Positions 34,644-44,084 of a stretch of DNA of 64,000 nt are shown piece by piece (positions within the stretch are counted from its first letter, which is position 1; every line of letters starts with the position of its first letter). Below the pieces are notes generated by a model. It was not told the DNA's origin, ran no database searches, and saw only the letters and a list, made by a program, of their open reading frames with translations. The position numbers were made by a program, and so were the translations under genes. Source of the stretch: Roseococcus pinisoli (GTDB lineage Bacteria > Pseudomonadota > Alphaproteobacteria > Acetobacterales > Acetobacteraceae); contig NZ_JAHCDA010000004.1 in assembly GCF_018413645.1 (NCBI RefSeq), positions 1-64,000 of the forward strand. The letters are read 5' to 3'.

Positions 34644-35696
34644 ATGTCCGACGCGCTCGAAACCTTCTGCCACGCCATGCCCAAGGTCGACCTGCACGTG
34701 CACCTGCTGGGCGCCGTGCGGCAGGCGACTTTCGCCGAAATGGCCGCGCGCTGCGGCATGACCGCGGCCGAGACCGAGGCGCTCTACGCCCGGGACGCCA
34801 AGCCCAAGGGCGTGCTGCACGTGCTCCGCACCCTGGAGCAGCGCGTGCTGCGCCAGTCGGGCGACCTGCATCGCATCGCCTATGAGCACCTGCAGGACGC
34901 GGCCGCCCATGGCGTGCGCCATTCGGAGATCTTCTGGAACCCGACCGGCACGGAGCACATCTTTCCCTATGCCAAGGGCGCCGACGCCATCCTGGCCGGC
35001 TTCGCCGATGCCGCGACGGATTTCGGCGTCTCGGCCCTGCTGATCCCCTCCATCGACCGCGAGGCCACCCCGGAGGACGCGACCCAGCTCGCCGAATGGA
35101 TGCTCGCCCATCGCCGCGACCCCATCATCGGCATGGGCATCGACTATCGCGAGACGGACCGCCCGCCGGAGCTGTTCTGGAAGGCCTGGCGCCTCGCCAA
35201 GCAGGGCGGCTTCCGCCTCACCGCCCATGCCGGCGAGTTCGGCTGCCACCCGCGCAACGTCGAGACCGCGCTGGACCTGCTGGAGGTCGACCGGATCGAT
35301 CACGGCTACACCGTGCTGGAGGACCCGGCGCTCGCCGCCCGCTGCGCCGAGCGCGGCGTGCTCTTCACCGTGGTGCCGACCAATTCCTACTACCTGCGCA
35401 CCCTGCCGCCCGAGCGCTGGGCGGAGGACCACCCGATCCGCCGCATGCCCGCCGCCGGCCTGCTGATCCATCCCAACACGGACGACCCGCCGCTGCACCA
35501 GGTCACGCCCACGCGCTGCTGGCGGATGATGGTGGAGGATTTCGGCTTCGGCCTGGCGGATCTGCGCGGCTTCATGCTCAACGGCGTCCGCGGTTCCTTC
35601 CTGCCGGAACCCGCGCGCCGCCACATCGAGGCCGCCTTCGCCGAGGAGTTCGACGCGCTGGCGGCCGAATGCTTCCCCCAGGGAGTGCTCTCATGA
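34644..35696 (+). CDS. Adenosine/adenine deaminase family protein
   Basis: 350 residues. A zinc TIM-barrel purine deaminase. The metal and catalytic motifs are complete: [29 protein letters not shown] and HPNTDDPPL, with Asp-Asp at the active site. The size and the HAGE pattern fit either adenosine or type 2 adenine deaminase, so the substrate is left open. It overlaps the following Bug receptor gene by 4 bases (ATGA), which suggests the receptor may bind a purine-related solute. It is divergent from serC with an 85-base gap. Confidence 0.85.
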   Translation: MSDALETFCHAMPKVDLHVHLLGAVRQATFAEMAARCGMTAAETEALYARDAKPKGVLHVLRTLEQRVLRQSGDLHRIAYEHLQDAAAHGVRHSEIFWNPTGTEHIFPYAKGADAILAGFADAATDFGVSALLIPSIDREATPEDATQLAEWMLAHRRDPIIGMGIDYRETDRPPELFWKAWRLAKQGGFRLTAHAGEFGCHPRNVETALDLLEVDRIDHGYTVLEDPALAARCAERGVLFTVVPTNSYYLRTLPPERWAEDHPIRRMPAAGLLIHPNTDDPPLHQVTPTRCWRMMVEDFGFGLADLRGFMLNGVRGSFLPEPARRHIEAAFAEEFDALAAECFPQGVLS

Positions 35697-36661
35697 ATCG
35701 CCGCCACCTCCTCGTCCTCGGCGCCGCCTCGCCCGGCCTGCCGGCCCTGCCGGCCCTCGCGCAGTCGCGGACCATCACGCTGATCGTGCCCTTCGCGGCC
35801 GGCGGCAACGTGGACACAGTGGCGCGCCTCGCCGCCAGCGAGCTGACGCGGCGGCTGGGCCAGAACGTCGTCGTGGAGAACGCGCCCGGCGCCGGCGGCA
35901 CGATCGGCACCGAGCGCGCCGCCCGCGCCGCGCCGGACGGCCATACGCTGCTGCTGGGCGTGGAAAGCCCCTTCACCATCTCCCCCTTCGTGACGCCGAG
36001 TGCCGTGCGCTACCAGCCGCTCCGGGACTTCGCGCCGATCGGCATGATCGCCTCGCTGCCGCTGACGCTGGTGGGCCGGCCGGACCTGCCCGCGACCGAC
36101 ATGGCCGGCGTCATCGCCCTGTCCAAGTCGAAGCCCGAAGGGCTGACCTTCGCCAGCTCCGGCACCGGCACCTCCCTGCATCTCTGGGGCGAGATCATCG
36201 CCCGGCGCTCGGGCGCGCGGCTGGAGCACGTGCCCTATCGCGTCGCGGCGCAGATCCCGACGGATCTGATGGCCGGGCGGCTGGACCTCGCCGTGCTCAG
36301 CGTCACCAGCACGGCCTCGCTGGTCCGTGAGGGCCGGATCAAGGCCTTCGCCGTCTCCTCGCTGGAGCCCAGCCCGCAGCTGCCGGATGTGCCTCCCCTG
36401 GCGCGCCTGCCGGAATTCGCGGGGCTGGAGATGCTGGCCTGGCAGGCGCTCTTCGCGCCCGCGCGGACGGACCCGGCGATCCTGCGGCGGATCGCCGGTG
36501 AGCTCGACGCCATGCTGGCCGATGAGAGCTTCCGCCAGCGGCTCGCCGCCGTCGGCATGACGCCCTGGCAGCGGACGCCCGACGAGCTCACCGCCCTCGT
36601 CCGGAGCGAGCTCGCCCGGTACGAGGAAGTGGTGCGGCAAGGAAACATCCGCGCCGAGTGA
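35693..36661 (+). CDS. Bug/TctC-family substrate-binding protein coupled to purine deaminase
   Basis: 322 residues. A signal with [13 protein letters not shown] and a cleavage region ALAQ precedes ITLIVPFAAGGNVDTVARL, the family opening. It has ENAPGAGGTIGTERAARAAPDG and HVPYRVAAQIPTDLMAGRLD (the usual PYRG reads PYRV). Translationally coupled to the deaminase upstream, unlike the other two Bug genes in the window. No permease genes. Confidence 0.88.
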   Translation: MNRRHLLVLGAASPGLPALPALAQSRTITLIVPFAAGGNVDTVARLAASELTRRLGQNVVVENAPGAGGTIGTERAARAAPDGHTLLLGVESPFTISPFVTPSAVRYQPLRDFAPIGMIASLPLTLVGRPDLPATDMAGVIALSKSKPEGLTFASSGTGTSLHLWGEIIARRSGARLEHVPYRVAAQIPTDLMAGRLDLAVLSVTSTASLVREGRIKAFAVSSLEPSPQLPDVPPLARLPEFAGLEMLAWQALFAPARTDPAILRRIAGELDAMLADESFRQRLAAVGMTPWQRTPDELTALVRSELARYEEVVRQGNIRAE

Positions 36662-36680
36662 GGCTGCCGGCCCGCCGCGG

Positions 36681-37364
36681 TCAGCGCCGCATGTCGTCGT
36701 GGCTGAGCGTCATGTTCTGCCAGCCGAAGCCCTCGGTATAGACTTTCGGTACGTCGTCCACGTAGCGGACGAAGCGGTAGCCCTCGTCGCCCGCGTCGCT
36801 GCCATGTGCGCGGTAGATGCCGTAGGTCGTGCCGAGATTGCCCCATTTCTGCACCAGCTTGTCGCGGAACTGGCGGGCCAGCGCGCGCTTGCCGTAGTCG
36901 CAGCAGAGGTTGATGAAGGCCTGGCCGCTGAGCTCCATCATCACGAAGACGCGCCGCGTTCCCCAGCTCTTGATCTCGATCTGGTTCGCCATGATCGCAT
37001 TCGCGTCCAGCCGCGTGGTGACGGAGGCGCTCGCCGATTTCTTCTTGGTCTCGCCGCCCAGCACCGTGAGGAACCAGTTGAGCTGGACGCCCTCCGTAGG
37101 GACGCGGAAGACCTTGTCCACCTGGTTGTTCAGCAGGTCGGGCACCCGCGACGCATGGTCCAGATACAGGTCGTAGAAGGCGGTCCGATGCCCGAAATGC
37201 TTGGCGACGGCGTAGACGGCCTGCGACACGGCGCGCCGCTTCGTGAACTTGCGGAAAGTTCCGCCCTCGAAGACCGCATGCATGTGGCGGAAGACGTCGG
37301 CCATGACGAGCCGCTCGGTGAGATTGGGGACGCTGTAGGAATCGACGTTGTACTTGTCCGGCAT
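36681..37364 (-). CDS. Unknown protein, left gene of divergent pair
   Basis: 227 residues, no family recognised. There is no signal peptide or membrane helix. The middle contains a Lys/Ser patch (GGETKKKSASASV) and two adjacent cysteines (LCCDYGKRALARQF). The C-terminus is aromatic-rich (YTEGFGWQNMTLSHDD). ATG 37364 is preceded by GGAGGAGG-like sequence about 10 bases upstream. It diverges from the unknown gene at 37595 across a 230-base region holding four GGAANNTCC boxes, so the two may be co-regulated. Confidence 0.6.
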   Translation of the reverse strand: MPDKYNVDSYSVPNLTERLVMADVFRHMHAVFEGGTFRKFTKRRAVSQAVYAVAKHFGHRTAFYDLYLDHASRVPDLLNNQVDKVFRVPTEGVQLNWFLTVLGGETKKKSASASVTTRLDANAIMANQIEIKSWGTRRVFVMMELSGQAFINLCCDYGKRALARQFRDKLVQKWGNLGTTYGIYRAHGSDAGDEGYRFVRYVDDVPKVYTEGFGWQNMTLSHDDMRR

Positions 37365-37431
37365 GGCGCTGTTCCGTGGAGGAGGAAGGTGCGGCGCGGA
37401 CCATGCCAGCCGCCCCAGACTGCGCCGGAGT

Positions 37432-37567
37432 GGAATTTCCGGAAAATCCCGGAATGCCGATGGAAATGGCGCCGGGCCGAAACGCGGCACCGCGCGGCCC
37501 GCGGTTTTCTTCGCCGGGCGTCTCGAATTCCCGACCTTGCCGGCGTAGGAATCTCCCCGGAAATTCC
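37432..37567. promoter_or_regulatory. Four GGAANNTCC boxes in a divergent promoter region
   Basis: GGAATTTCC (37432-37440) and GGAAAATCC (37441-37449) are directly adjacent; GGAATCTCC (37548-37556) and GGAAATTCC (37559-37567) form a second close pair. The last lies inside the partly palindromic CCCCGGAAATTCCCGGGG. Paired near-palindromic boxes at both ends of a divergent promoter region look like operators for a dimeric regulator. The regulator is not identified. Confidence 0.5.
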
Positions 37568-37594
37568 CGGGGCGCCGAGGAGGGTGCCGCAGCG

Positions 37595-38476
37595 ATGGCC
37601 ACGCCGACCGAGATCGCCGAGAAGCTGCGGCTGACGATGCGGGCGCTCGGCTGCAGCAGCCTGAAAGACCTATGCGGGCGGTTCCGCGCGGTGAATGCCT
37701 CGACCTATTTCGACCTCCAGCGCTCGCAGAAATGGCTGCAGGGCAAGGCCGAGCCGCGCTTCGCCGAGGTCTATCAGGACTGGGCGAAGGTACTGGCCCT
37801 GCCGCAGGACGGGGCCTGGATCGCCACCTGCAGCCTGGAGGAGTTCCAGGCCGAGTTGGTGGCGCGCTTCGGCCCGCGGACGGCGCCCACGCGTACGCCG
37901 GCGCGCGCCTCTGCCACGCTGGGGGTGGAGATCGCGGGGCGCTACGCCGCCTATTCCCTCGCCTGGTCGCCGCATTTCGCCGGCCGGGTGCTGCGTGCCT
38001 CGCTGCAGCTCAACCTGGCGCGGGCCGGCACGATCGGCGCCGAGTATCGGGAGGATCTGCCGATCGGCGCGGCCTTCTTCCAGGGCACGGCGGCCATCGC
38101 TGGCCGCACCCTGCACCTGCCGCTGCACGACGTCGCGACCGGGCTGCCGCTCTTCATGAGCTTCGCGCTGCCAGGGCCGCCGGCGGCCGTGCTCTGCGGC
38201 GTGCAATGCGGCGCAGCCCTGCTGTCGCACAGCGCGGAGCCGATGGCCGGCCGTATCCTGTTGGTGCGGCTGCGCGGCGCGCCTGAGCTGCGGGCCTCTA
38301 ACCGCTACCTGGCGCCCGGCGAGTCCGTGGCGGCCGACCTCGCCGCGCTCGGCGTGGTGCTGCCGCCCGGTGGGGAGGTGCTGCTGCAGGCGGCCCTCGG
38401 CGGGCTCGACCGGGTAACGACCGCCGAGCAGACCCGGCTCTCGGAGATGTTCGATCCGGCCTTCCTGGCCGGTTGA
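37595..38476 (+). CDS. Unknown protein, right gene of divergent pair
   Basis: 293 residues. The N-terminal 80 residues are helical (TEIAEKLRLTMRALGCSS, then STYFDLQRSQKWLQGKAEPR and YQDWAKVLAL) and resemble a small helix-turn-helix or adaptor domain. The rest is predicted beta-rich with repeated hydrophobic strands. No signal peptide. Weak ribosome site GAGGAGGG about 12 bases upstream. The stop is 9 bases from the convergent thiD stop. If the N-terminus binds DNA it could be the regulator for the GGAANNTCC boxes; this is speculation. Confidence 0.6.
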   Translation: MATPTEIAEKLRLTMRALGCSSLKDLCGRFRAVNASTYFDLQRSQKWLQGKAEPRFAEVYQDWAKVLALPQDGAWIATCSLEEFQAELVARFGPRTAPTRTPARASATLGVEIAGRYAAYSLAWSPHFAGRVLRASLQLNLARAGTIGAEYREDLPIGAAFFQGTAAIAGRTLHLPLHDVATGLPLFMSFALPGPPAAVLCGVQCGAALLSHSAEPMAGRILLVRLRGAPELRASNRYLAPGESVAADLAALGVVLPPGGEVLLQAALGGLDRVTTAEQTRLSEMFDPAFLAG

Positions 38477-38485
38477 AGGCCGCCG

Positions 38486-39292
38486 TCAGTCGAAGCGGCC
38501 GGCCTCCACGGTGACCCCGTGGTCGAGCGGGCCGTGCCCGCCGCCATAGCCCGGCGCAGCCAGGATCGCGGCCCGCACATAGCGCCGCGCCCGCGCCACG
38601 GCAGGCTCCAGCGCCAGGCCCTGGGCCAGGCCCGTCGCGATGGCCGAGGCCAGCGTGCAGCCAGTGCCATGGGTATGCGGCGTGTCGATGCGGCGATCCT
38701 CAAAGCGGACCACGCCCTCGGCCGTGACCAGCAGGTCGACGAGAACCTCGCCCTCCATATGGCCGCCCTTCAGCAGCACCGCCGGGACGCCATGCGCCAG
38801 GATGGCGCGCGCCGCCGCGAGCATCGAGGCCTCGCCGTCGATCGGCATGTCGGCCAGCACCTCGGCCTCGGGAATGTTCGGCGTGGCCAGGGCCGCCAGG
38901 GGCAGCAGCCGGCGCTTGAGCGTCTGCACCGCATCCGGCGCCAGCAGGTGATGGCCGCCCTTGGCCACCATCACCGGATCGGCGACCAGCGGAATGCCCC
39001 GGGCACGCGCGGTGAGCTCGTCACAGACCGCCTCGATGGTCGGCACGTCGTGAAGCATGCCGGTCTTGATGGCGTCAGCGCCCAGATCGTCCATGACGGA
39101 GGCGATCTGCTGGCGGATGAAGGCGGGCTCCACGCCCAGCACTCCCTGCACGCCCAGCGTGTTCTGGGAGGTGAGCGCGGTGATCGCCGTCATGGCGAAG
39201 CCGCCCAGCGCCGTGACGCTCTTGATATCGGCCTGGATCCCGGCGCCGCCGCCCGAATCCGAGCCGGCGCAGATGAGGACGCGCCCCTTCAT
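38486..39292 (-). CDS. thiD: Bifunctional hydroxymethylpyrimidine/phosphomethylpyrimidine kinase
   Basis: 268 residues. ThiD phosphorylates HMP twice for thiamine synthesis. It has CAGSDSGGGAGIQADIKS, AITALTSQNT, PVMVAKGG and THGTGCTLASAIATGLAQG (anion hole with catalytic Cys). The position 59 bases after glmM in the same direction suggests cotranscription; no TPP riboswitch is visible in front of it. Confidence 0.93.
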   Translation of the reverse strand: MKGRVLICAGSDSGGGAGIQADIKSVTALGGFAMTAITALTSQNTLGVQGVLGVEPAFIRQQIASVMDDLGADAIKTGMLHDVPTIEAVCDELTARARGIPLVADPVMVAKGGHHLLAPDAVQTLKRRLLPLAALATPNIPEAEVLADMPIDGEASMLAAARAILAHGVPAVLLKGGHMEGEVLVDLLVTAEGVVRFEDRRIDTPHTHGTGCTLASAIATGLAQGLALEPAVARARRYVRAAILAAPGYGGGHGPLDHGVTVEAGRFD

Positions 39293-39351
39293 GTCATTTC
39301 TTCCTGGTCAGTTCCCGCCGGCGCTCTCGCGGCGCCCGGCAAGCGGGAGAG

Positions 39352-40740
39352 TCACGTGGTCACCTTGGAGCGGATGGTCCCGCACAGGCTGTCGAGCACC
39401 CGGTTCAGGCGCGCCTCTTCCTCGGCCTCCACCATCACGCGGATCACCGGCTCGGTGCCGCTGGCGCGGATGAGCACGCGGCCGGTATCGCCGAGCGCCG
39501 CCTGCTGTTCCGCGATCACGCCCTGCACGCCCGCATCCTTCAGCGGCGAGGCGCCGGTGAACCGGATGTTCACGAGCTTCTGCGGCAGCGTCTCGAACTG
39601 GCGGCACACCTGGCTGGCGGGCCGCTTCTCCTCGACCAGCACGGCCAGGACCTGCAGCGCCGCCACCAGCCCGTCGCCGGTGGTGCCGAAGTCGCTGAGG
39701 ATGACGTGGCCCGACTGCTCGCCGCCGAGGTTGCAGCCGGTTTCGCGCATGCGCTCGCTGACGTAGCGGTCGCCGACCGAGGTGCGGTGCAGGGCAAGCC
39801 CCTTGCCCTTCAGGAAGCGCTCCAGCCCCATGTTGCTCATAACAGTCGCGACCAGGGCATCGCCCTTGAGGCGGCCCTGCCGCGCCCAGGAGGCAGCGAT
39901 GAGCGCCAGGATCTGGTCGCCGTCGATCACCTGGCCCAGCTCGTCCACCAGCACGACGCGATCGGCGTCGCCGTCCAGCGCGATGCCGAGATCGGCCCGG
40001 CGCTCGCGCACCAGCGCGGCGAGCGGGCCGGGCGAGGTAGAGCCGGCATTGCGGTTGATGTTGAAGCCGTCGGGCGCCACGGCCACGCTCACCACCTCGG
40101 CGCCAAGCTCCCAAAGGACAGTCGGCGCCACCTTGTAGGCCGCGCCATGCGCGCAATCGACGACGATGCGCAGGCCCTCCAGCGTGAGGCCGCGGGGGAA
40201 GCTCGCCTTCGCGGCCTCGATGTAGCGGCCCGGCGCATCCTCGAGCCGCGAGGCGCGGCCGAGACGCTCGGGCGTCACCAGCGCGGCCGTGAGGTCGCCG
40301 TCCATCAGCGCCTCGATGGCGCATTCCTGCTCGTCGGAGAGCTTCAGCCCGTCGGGGCCGAAGAGCTTGATGCCGTTATCCTCATGCGGGTTGTGCGAGG
40401 CGCTGATCATCACGCCGAGATCCGCGCGCAGTGAGCGCGTCAGGAGCGCGATTGCCGGCGTCGGCAGCGGGCCGACCAGCACGACGTCGATACCGGCGGA
40501 AACGAAGCCCGCGGTCAGCGCCGGCTCCAGCATGTAGCCCGAGAGCCGCGTGTCCTTGCCGATGACGACGCGGTGGCGATGCGTGCCCCGGTTGAAGAAC
40601 CGGCCGGCCGCCTGGCCGAGGCGCAGCGCGGTGCCCGCATCCATCGGCGCGCGATTGGCCGTGCCGCGGATGCCGTCGGTGCCGAAGAGCTTGCGCTTCG
40701 GGGCGCCGGGATGGGTCTTGAGGGTCATGGGCTTCGTCAT
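39352..40740 (-). CDS. glmM: Phosphoglucosamine mutase
   Basis: 462 residues. GlmM converts glucosamine-6-phosphate to glucosamine-1-phosphate for UDP-GlcNAc and peptidoglycan. The N-terminal block [10 protein letters not shown], the phosphoserine loop [18 protein letters not shown], the metal loop [14 protein letters not shown] and the phosphate loop [11 protein letters not shown] are all present. ATG 40740 is used; 40728 is an alternative, both close to a GGGAGG. Confidence 0.95.
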   Translation of the reverse strand: MTKPMTLKTHPGAPKRKLFGTDGIRGTANRAPMDAGTALRLGQAAGRFFNRGTHRHRVVIGKDTRLSGYMLEPALTAGFVSAGIDVVLVGPLPTPAIALLTRSLRADLGVMISASHNPHEDNGIKLFGPDGLKLSDEQECAIEALMDGDLTAALVTPERLGRASRLEDAPGRYIEAAKASFPRGLTLEGLRIVVDCAHGAAYKVAPTVLWELGAEVVSVAVAPDGFNINRNAGSTSPGPLAALVRERRADLGIALDGDADRVVLVDELGQVIDGDQILALIAASWARQGRLKGDALVATVMSNMGLERFLKGKGLALHRTSVGDRYVSERMRETGCNLGGEQSGHVILSDFGTTGDGLVAALQVLAVLVEEKRPASQVCRQFETLPQKLVNIRFTGASPLKDAGVQGVIAEQQAALGDTGRVLIRASGTEPVIRVMVEAEEEARLNRVLDSLCGTIRSKVTT

Positions 40741-41070
40741 GGGTTGGGCAGCCTCCCGGCTGCTACAGCCTCTCGGCCAAGGGGACAATCATAGGACGCG
40801 ACGCGCAGGCGGACTATCCATACCCCCGGCAAGGCCAGAATGAGGCGAAGCCGGAAGGATGACAGTCCAGGCACGCACCGTCTCGATGATGGATTGCAGG
40901 AGCGCGACACCGAACAAGTTCAGCATGACGACATACTGGAAAAGGCAACGCGCCTTTTCCACGATTATTGCCGCACACCAAAGTAAAACAATTTTCCCGC
41001 AGATTGATCCGCTCGACCACCATGCCCCACGGTGGACAATCGCCGCGTCGGCGAGCAGCCTGCTTGCATC
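40741..41070. other. 330-base gene-free region with REP-like sequence
   Basis: No convincing gene is seen on either strand in this divergent gap. On the minus strand the piece GTCATGCTGAACTTGTTC near 40913-40930 matches the well-known extragenic repeat type of alphaproteobacteria whose translation reads HAELV; the complementary arm normally found about 60-80 bases later is degenerate here (GGACTGTCATCC). A strong hairpin at 40937-40961 is listed separately. The region is visibly more AT-rich than its neighbours and must also contain both promoters. Confidence 0.4.
40937..40961. terminator. 10-bp hairpin in the glmM/nitronate monooxygenase gap
   Basis: TGGAAAAGGC (40937-40946), loop AACGC, GCCTTTTCCA (40952-40961), a perfect stem. 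It lies between two divergent genes, so it is not an obvious gene-end terminator; a small RNA end, an attenuator or an extragenic repeat palindrome is possible. Confidence 0.4.
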
Positions 41071-42138
41071 ATGACGACCGCTCGCGAACGCACCGACGCC
41101 TTCTGCACTCGCTTCGGATTGCGCGTGCCCATCCTGCAAGCGCCGATGGCAGGCGCCTCGCCACCCGAGCTCGGAATCGCGGTGGCCCGGGCGGGCGGCA
41201 TGGCGGGCTTCGGCGCGCTACTGTCGACGCCGGACGAGATCGTCGGCTGGGCGCGGAAGTTCCGGGCCGAAAGCAACGGCGCCTTCCAGATCAACCTCTG
41301 GGCCCCCGATCCCGCTCCCGCGCGCGACGCCGCGCAGGAGGATGCCGTGCGCGCCGCGCTGGCGACGCTCGGCCCCGAGCCCCCGCCGCCGGGCGAGGGT
41401 CCCTTCCTGCAGGACTTCGCCGCGCAGACCGCGGCCACGCTCGCGGCCGGGCCGGCCGTGGTCTCCACCATCATGGGCGTAGGCTGGAGCCCCGACGTCG
41501 TGGCCGAGCTCAAGGCCCGCGGCATCCTTTGGATCTGCAACGCGACCACCCTGGCCGAGGCGCGCGAGGCGGAAGCGGCCGGCGCGGACGCCATCATCGC
41601 CCAGGGTGCCGAGGCCGGCGGCCATCGCGGCGCCTTCGACGCGGCGCGGGCGGAACACCAGCTCATCGGCCTCTTCGCGCTCGTCCCCCGCCTGGCCGAT
41701 GCGCTGAGCGTGCCGGTGATCGCCTCCGGCGGGATCATGGACGGCCGCGGCGTCGCGGCCGCGCTGACGCTGGGGGCCAGCGCCGTTCAGCTCGGCACCG
41801 CCTTCCTGCGCTGTCCGGAAGCGGGGATCGCCCCGGCCTGGTCGGAGGCGCTGACGCAGGCCGGCCCGGAGGACACGGTGCTGACGCGCGGCTTCAGCGG
41901 CCGGCTCGCGCGCGGCATCGCCAACGAGGCGACCGCCCTCTTCGACAAGGTGCCCCCGGCGCCCTACCCCATCCAGCGCATCCTGACCGGCCCGATGCGG
42001 GCCGAGGCGGGCAAGGCGGGCGATGCGGGCCGGATGCAGCTCTGGGCCGGACAGGGTGCGGCGATGGCACGCGCGGAACCGGCGGGCGAGGTCGTTCGCC
42101 GGATCTGGGCCGAGGCCGAATCCCTGCTGCCGGGCTAG
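41071..42138 (+). CDS. Nitronate monooxygenase family flavoprotein
   Basis: 355 residues. FMN-dependent TIM barrel that oxidises alkyl nitronates such as propionate-3-nitronate. Family marks are [30 protein letters not shown] (here split as LQAPMAGAS and [11 protein letters not shown]), the catalytic His in [27 protein letters not shown] and [12 protein letters not shown]. Start ATG 41071. It is convergent with the GrpB-like gene, 14 bases apart. Confidence 0.87.
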   Translation: MTTARERTDAFCTRFGLRVPILQAPMAGASPPELGIAVARAGGMAGFGALLSTPDEIVGWARKFRAESNGAFQINLWAPDPAPARDAAQEDAVRAALATLGPEPPPPGEGPFLQDFAAQTAATLAAGPAVVSTIMGVGWSPDVVAELKARGILWICNATTLAEAREAEAAGADAIIAQGAEAGGHRGAFDAARAEHQLIGLFALVPRLADALSVPVIASGGIMDGRGVAAALTLGASAVQLGTAFLRCPEAGIAPAWSEALTQAGPEDTVLTRGFSGRLARGIANEATALFDKVPPAPYPIQRILTGPMRAEAGKAGDAGRMQLWAGQGAAMARAEPAGEVVRRIWAEAESLLPG

Positions 42139-42152
42139 CAGCCCGCGGCACC

Positions 42153-42707
42153 TCAGTCGCCGGGCGGAAGGCGCCAACCCGTGGCCCGGGCCCAGAGATT
42201 GGCGCTGGCCATCAGGATGTCGAAGACCGGATCCTTGATGTCGTAATAGGCGTCCTCGTCCTTCGGAAAGCGGTCGGCCAGGCGGCGCTTGATGAGCGCA
42301 TAGGCCTCGGCCGCTTCCGGCTGGGCCCGGAGATAGTCGCGACAGAGCAGGGCATAGCGCTGGTTGAAGCGGCCCTGCTCGCGGACATGCAGGTTGGCTG
42401 CCCGAGGCCCACCCCGGAAGAAGCGCTTGGCCAGTTCCCCGGACGGCAAGGGCGCGCCCGGCGGCGCATGATCCGACAGTCCCGGCCGCTCGACGAAGCC
42501 GATCCCTGCCAGCGCGGCGCCATCTACCTCGTCCAGCGAACCGACTGTCATCTGGAGGTCGATCACGTCCTTCGCCGCCAGCTGCGGCACGGAGGTGGAG
42601 CCAATGTGATGCAGCTGCGCGCCGGGGGGCGTAACCGCACGAAGGCGCTCGGCCAACGCACGGTACTCGTCCGGCCAGTCCGGCCGATACTCGACGATCC
42701 TGATCAC
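42153..42707 (-). CDS. GrpB family (UPF0157) protein
   Basis: 184 residues from GTG 42707, where the family normally begins (VIRIVEYRPDWP). GrpB proteins are nucleotidyltransferase-fold proteins of uncertain role. Blocks are HHIGSTSVPQLAAKDVIDLQ, FFRGGPRAANLHVREQG and LLCRDYLRAQPEAAEAYALIK (partly shown). An ATG at 42752 gives a 15-residue extension and is an alternative, since neither start has a clear ribosome site. Confidence 0.83.
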   Translation of the reverse strand: MIRIVEYRPDWPDEYRALAERLRAVTPPGAQLHHIGSTSVPQLAAKDVIDLQMTVGSLDEVDGAALAGIGFVERPGLSDHAPPGAPLPSGELAKRFFRGGPRAANLHVREQGRFNQRYALLCRDYLRAQPEAAEAYALIKRRLADRFPKDEDAYYDIKDPVFDILMASANLWARATGWRLPPGD

Positions 42708-42797
42708 GAGAAAACAATCCTTCGCCGCTTCGGTGATTCCACCGCTTCGCATCGCACACTAGTCTCCGGCCGGCCACGCAGGGGAGCGGCACGGTTC

Positions 42798-44084
42798 ATG
42801 GAGCGATTCTTCAGGCTCAGCGAGAACGGCACGACGATGCGCCGCGAGATGGCGGCGGGGGCCACCACCTTCCTGACCATGGCCTATGTGCTGGTCGTGA
42901 ACCCGCAGATCATGGCCGCCGCCGGCATCGACCCGGGCGCGGCCTTCGTGGCCACCTGCCTCGCCGCCGCGATCGGCTCCGCCCTCATGGGCATGCTGGC
43001 CAATTTCCCGATCGCGCTCGCGCCCGGCATGGGGCTCAACGCCTACTTCGCCTTCGTCGTGGTCGGCACGCTGGGCATTCCCTGGCAGGCGGCGCTGGGC
43101 GCCGTCTTCATTTCAGGGCTGCTCTTCTTCGCGGTGAGCGTGCTGCGGATCCGCGAATGGCTGATCGGCGGCATCCCGCTCTCGATGAAGCTCGGCATCG
43201 CCGCCGGCATCGGGCTGTTCCTCGGCCTCATCGGCATGAAGAATCTCGGCCTGGTCGTCGCCCATCCCGCGACGCTGGTGAGCATGGGCGACCTCGCCTC
43301 CACGCCGGTCGCGCTGGGCTGCGCCGGCTTCGTGCTGATGGCGGCGCTTTCGGCCCGGGGCGTCCCGGGCGCGGTCATCATCGGCATCCTCGCCACCGCC
43401 GCGGCGGGCATTCCCTTCGGCCTGACCACGATCCAGGGCGTCTTCGACCTGCCGCCCTCGCTGGCGCCGACCTTCCTGCAGCTCGACATCGCGGGCGCGC
43501 TCTCGCTCGGCATCCTTGGCGTCGTCTTCACCTTCTTCCTGGTCGACCTGCTGGACAATACCGGCACGCTGATCGGCACCACCCAACGCGCCGGGCTCAT
43601 GCGCCCGGACGGCAGCGTGCCCCGGCTCGGCCGCGCGCTGATGGCGGATTCCGGGGGCGCCATGATGGGCGCCGTGCTCGGCACCTCCACCACCGTCAGC
43701 TACATCGAGAGCGCGGCCGGCATCCAGCAGGGCGGCCGCACCGGACTGACGGCGGTGACGGTCGCGGCCCTCTTCCTGATCGCGCTTTTCGTCGCGCCGC
43801 TCGCGGCCTCGGTGCCGGCCTTCGCGACCGCGCCGGCGCTGATCTTCGTCGCCTGCCTCATGGCGCAGGCCCTCAAGGGTTTGAACTGGCAGGATGAAAC
43901 CGAATACCTGCCGGCGGTGTTAACCATGCTTGCCATGCCCTTCACCTTCTCCATCGCAACCGGGATCGGTCTCGGTTTCCTCGCCTATGCGGGCATCAAG
44001 ACGCTGGCCGGCCGCGCCCGGGAGGTGCATGGCGCCGTCTGGCTGCTGGCCGGCCTCTGCGCCATCAAGTTCGCTGTGATCTGA
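42798..44084 (+). CDS. NCS2 family purine permease (AzgA-like)
   Basis: 428 residues, about 12-14 membrane helices. Nucleobase:proton symporters of this group import adenine, guanine or hypoxanthine. Marks are MAAGATTFLTMAYVLVVNP, ALAPGMGLNAYFAF, SMKLGIAAGIGLFLGLIG and GTSTTVSYIESAAGIQQGGRTG, the substrate-site helix of AzgA/GhxP proteins. The stop overlaps the next gene by one base. Its presence about 7 kb from a purine deaminase is suggestive but not linkage. Confidence 0.88.
   Translation: MERFFRLSENGTTMRREMAAGATTFLTMAYVLVVNPQIMAAAGIDPGAAFVATCLAAAIGSALMGMLANFPIALAPGMGLNAYFAFVVVGTLGIPWQAALGAVFISGLLFFAVSVLRIREWLIGGIPLSMKLGIAAGIGLFLGLIGMKNLGLVVAHPATLVSMGDLASTPVALGCAGFVLMAALSARGVPGAVIIGILATAAAGIPFGLTTIQGVFDLPPSLAPTFLQLDIAGALSLGILGVVFTFFLVDLLDNTGTLIGTTQRAGLMRPDGSVPRLGRALMADSGGAMMGAVLGTSTTVSYIESAAGIQQGGRTGLTAVTVAALFLIALFVAPLAASVPAFATAPALIFVACLMAQALKGLNWQDETEYLPAVLTMLAMPFTFSIATGIGLGFLAYAGIKTLAGRAREVHGAVWLLAGLCAIKFAVI

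Noticed and set aside
39293-39351. TPP riboswitch in front of thiD
   Set aside because: The gap to glmM is only 59 bases and no thi-box-like conserved segments are visible.
40859-41074. 71-codon frame in the glmM/nitronate monooxygenase gap
   Set aside because: It crosses the hairpin and REP-like sequence, has no ribosome site, and runs into the next gene's start.
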